NCBI RefSeq assembly: GCF_051014685.1 | Contig: NC_135060.1 | Location: 3,100,001-3,164,000 of the forward strand | Reading direction: 5' to 3' | DNA: 64,000 nucleotides | Origin: Ptiloglossa arizonensis | Lineage: Eukaryota > Arthropoda > Insecta > Hymenoptera > Colletidae | In this document: in pieces, positions 62,031-64,000 of the stretch | Layout: every line of letters begins with the position of its first letter | How positions within the stretch are numbered: position 1 is the stretch's first letter | Made by a program: the position numbers and the translations under genes | Notes under the pieces: generated by a model | Database searches by the model: none | What the model saw: the letters and a program-made list of their open reading frames with translations, nothing else | Told to the model about the DNA's origin: nothing

Positions 62031-63281
62031 GTAAGCTTATATTTACTAATAACAACGGTTACTTTTTTTTTGTAATAATAAATTTTTTAATGTAGTAAAA
62101 TATTGTAATAAAAATGAGGTAAAATTTAATTCCTGCGGAAATTGTTATTAAACTTCCAATTTCAGGAAAATGCAGCACTATGCGATCAAGTTGCACAAAT
62201 GCAGGAAAATCTGATGCTTGTGAAAGAAGAAAGACTATTCCTTTTACGTAAATTATGTCAACAACAAGGAGATATAGATCCTTCTACTATGATAGCTAGA
62301 TCTCAATCAAATAATATTAATTCTGCTTCGTTTAATCCAGAATGTTCTACACCTAAGAAAACTGCAAAAAAAAGAATTTCGACCGATGGTTCAGGTACTA
62401 AAATACTATTCGAATTTAAATTGTGTAGAAATAAATAAATACATTATCATTGGATATACTTTTTTCAGAAACAAAAAATAAAACTAAACGTTACAATAAA
62501 ACAATGCGAAAAGTAGTTCAGTTGATACCATTGGATATACATGGAAGACCTATATTCCCTATTGCTTTGGGTGACCTAACTGTATATTCTCTTGGAGAAG
62601 TTGTATCTGATAGAATAGCATATCACACAGAAGATCTCATTTATCCGGTAGGTTATTGCAGTACAAGAGTATATGCGAATTTAAGAGATGTAAAAACAAA
62701 AAGCTTATATACGTGTAAGATATTAGATGGTGGACAAAAACCAAGGTGTGTATTTATATAAATAAAAAATATATGTTTCTTTATGAACAACTAAATAAAA
62801 TATTTTTAATTATTATTAGATTTGAAATAGTATCTGATAATGACCTTGATCAACCACTGGTTGGATCTAGTCCCGACGAATGTCATTCAAAGTTGTTAGT
62901 GGCAATTTCTCCTGCACTTCGTTCGATAACACCAAAAGGTGCAGATTTCTTTGGAATTTCACATCCTACTATACAAAATCTCATACAAAGTACACCTGGA
63001 ACACGTAAACTGGCTATGTACAAGCAACAACGCTTTGAAGTATGTGTCTTCAAATTTTTTTTATATTTTAATTAAATATCAAAATTTTATATTTTCTTAT
63101 TATTTAGGTCAGTAAAAATCAAACAATGGAGAGAGGTACAAGTCCAATAACGGAAGAAGAAACAGATCCAGGACTTGGATTTGCTGCTCTGCATAGGCAT
63201 TATGCTTTAACAAATTCTTATAGAATTAAAGAAGAACCTTCTGATCATGATCTTTTAGCTCTTCAAGAACTTCTTGCATGA
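61914..63281 (+). CDS. TBRG1: TBRG1-like protein (coiled coil, FYRN and FYRC domains), complete, five exons
   Basis: Exons 61914-62030, 62166-62394, 62469-62745, 62820-63039 and 63108-63281 join to 338 residues. What is seen: a basic segment KYRRLKRIVKDTVFENAAL and a coiled coil to about residue 75, a polar linker, a basic stretch, then GRPIFPIALGDLTVYSLGEV and YPVGYCSTRVYANL (FYRN, about 158-205) and RFEIVSDND to GADFFGISHPTIQNLIQ (FYRC, about 206-285), with an acidic Leu-rich tail. What is known: TBRG1 (NIAM) is a nuclear protein linked to p53/ARF growth control in mammals; FYR domains otherwise occur in MLL-type methyltransferases. Human TBRG1 is longer (about 411 residues). The ATG at 61914 was chosen because the only in-frame stop upstream is at 61848 with no other ATG between. 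The four introns are 68-135 nt. Confidence 0.93.
62166..62394 (+). CDS. TBRG1: TBRG1 exon 2 (coiled coil and polar linker)
   Basis: The acceptor is atttcag ending at 62165 and the donor gtacta at 62395, leaving phase 1. It encodes ENAALCDQVAQMQENLML, KEERLFLLRKLCQQQGD, then a Ser/Asn-rich stretch and a basic PKKTAKKR motif that could serve in nuclear targeting. Confidence 0.9.
62469..62745 (+). CDS. TBRG1: TBRG1 exon 3 (FYRN domain)
   Basis: The acceptor is ttttttcag ending at 62468; the donor is gtgtgt at 62746, leaving phase 2. It contains GDLTVYSLGEVVSDR, LIYPVGYCSTRVYANLRD and YTCKILDGG, the FYRN core. Confidence 0.92.
62820..63039 (+). CDS. TBRG1: TBRG1 exon 4 (FYRC domain)
   Basis: The acceptor is ttattag ending at 62819; the donor is gtatgt at 63040 (phase 0). 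It encodes FEIVSDNDLDQPLVGSSPDE, LRSITPKGADFFGISHPTIQ and KLAMYKQQRFE. The SP-x-EC and GxDFFGxSHP-type motifs are those of FYRC. Confidence 0.92.
63108..63281 (+). CDS. TBRG1: TBRG1 exon 5 (C-terminal tail and stop)
   Basis: The acceptor is tatttag ending at 63107. It reads VSKNQTMERGTSPITEEETD, GLGFAALHRHYALTNSYRIK and ends in LLALQELLA with TGA at 63279-63281. Confidence 0.9.
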   Translation, partial: VSKNQTMERGTSPITEEETDPGLGFAALHRHYALTNSYRIKEEPSDHDLLALQELLA

Positions 63282-64000
63282 TTTTTACACTATTCATGAA
63301 AAAATTGATTATGTTCACAACAAAAGAATCCTTCATATATAATTGTTACGTGAATTTCATAGTTATCAAATATCAATATTTAAATTATATGTATTAACGC
63401 ATTTTAAAAAATTTATATTAATTGTTTCTATAAAAAATAGAAACAATACTAACATGGTCAACATTTATTTAAGGAATTATTTTATAATATTTATTGAACT
63501 GCAATGTATAAAATGACTTATTTTTCATTAATGTAATTTTTATCTGTTCCATTGAAATAATGTACAGTATTTCTTCGAAAGATGTTTGCAATTTTGGACC
63601 AGGAACAAATTCCATGTAAGGTCAGCAACATTTATATTTGAGAGCTCGACTTTTTTTAACTTAAGTTGTAGTAGGACCTCGTACATACTGTTTGGTAAGA
63701 AGAATGGCCGAGATAAACAGTAAATGAACTTTGGCCTACTGGTTAACAACCGAGGACAATTCTTATCGCACGCGTGACGAGTCCACGACTAATGAAAATT
63801 TAAATTGTTATGCAAGAACGTCTCTCATGAAGATATAATACAAATGTAAAAATAAACATTTTTTTAATATCTCATTGCTTTCAATCATCGGATGCCAATC
63901 ACATTAGGCGAAAAATCGGTTGCTTTGAACACTTCTCAAAAGTGGAGAAGATAGCAATATATCTGTTTTAACTTTTGACAGGCGAACATCTCTCAAAAAA
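63282..64000 (+). other. TBRG1 3' flank
   Basis: AT-rich 3' UTR and downstream sequence. AATAAA at 63851-63856 followed by a T run is a plausible poly(A) signal for TBRG1. A 69-codon open frame on the minus strand (63540-63749) is not recognised. Confidence 0.5.

Noticed and set aside
63540..63749. 69-codon minus-strand frame downstream of TBRG1
   Set aside because: Could be a terminal exon of a convergent gene, but no family is recognised and no acceptor or poly(A) signal clearly supports it.

Overview
The window is animal nuclear DNA, most likely from an insect and probably a hymenopteran (bee, wasp or ant). The evidence is AT-rich sequence in which CG dinucleotides remain common, short GT-AG introns in one gene and very long introns in another, mariner- and piggyBac-type short elements, and many microsatellites. 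The order-level assignment is inference. I see no bacterial-style operon, phage, CRISPR array, rRNA or convincing tRNA.

Two protein-coding genes can be supported, both on the + strand. The first is the 3' two thirds of a CELF/Bruno RNA-binding protein gene. Its exons run from 21127 to 41438 and encode RRM2, a long Ala/Gln/Leu-rich linker and RRM3, ending in SKPY and a stop. RRM1 and the 5' exons are not in the window, so positions 1-21126 are read as part of one upstream intron. One 30-nt microexon is well supported. A second 30-nt candidate with identical phase lies 2.3 kb further on. The second gene is a compact five-exon TBRG1-like gene (61914-63281). It encodes a coiled coil followed by FYRN and FYRC domains, 338 residues in total, and looks complete.

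Layout: 1-21126 is intron with GC-richer islands that could be regulatory, degenerate transposon ends, a diverged 30-bp minisatellite (15050-15330) and a 209-bp tandem array built from a mariner-like MITE (15430-15926). The CELF exons and their introns occupy 21127-41438. These introns hold further MITEs, a nested palindrome (29864-30264) and a relic helix-turn-helix transposon gene on the minus strand (26.7-27.05 kb). Region 41439-60166 has no recognisable gene. It is rich in TA/TG tracts and homopolymers and may include a long CELF 3' UTR; it contains one exact TGTTTGTTTGT element of the type CELF proteins bind. TBRG1 and its flanks occupy 60167-64000.

The two genes have no obvious shared pathway. 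CELF proteins act on pre-mRNA splicing and mRNA stability or translation. TBRG1/NIAM is a nuclear growth regulator. Their adjacency is probably simple neighbourhood. All exon boundaries were read by eye from splice sites, codon phase and protein family similarity; no alignment or transcript data were available.
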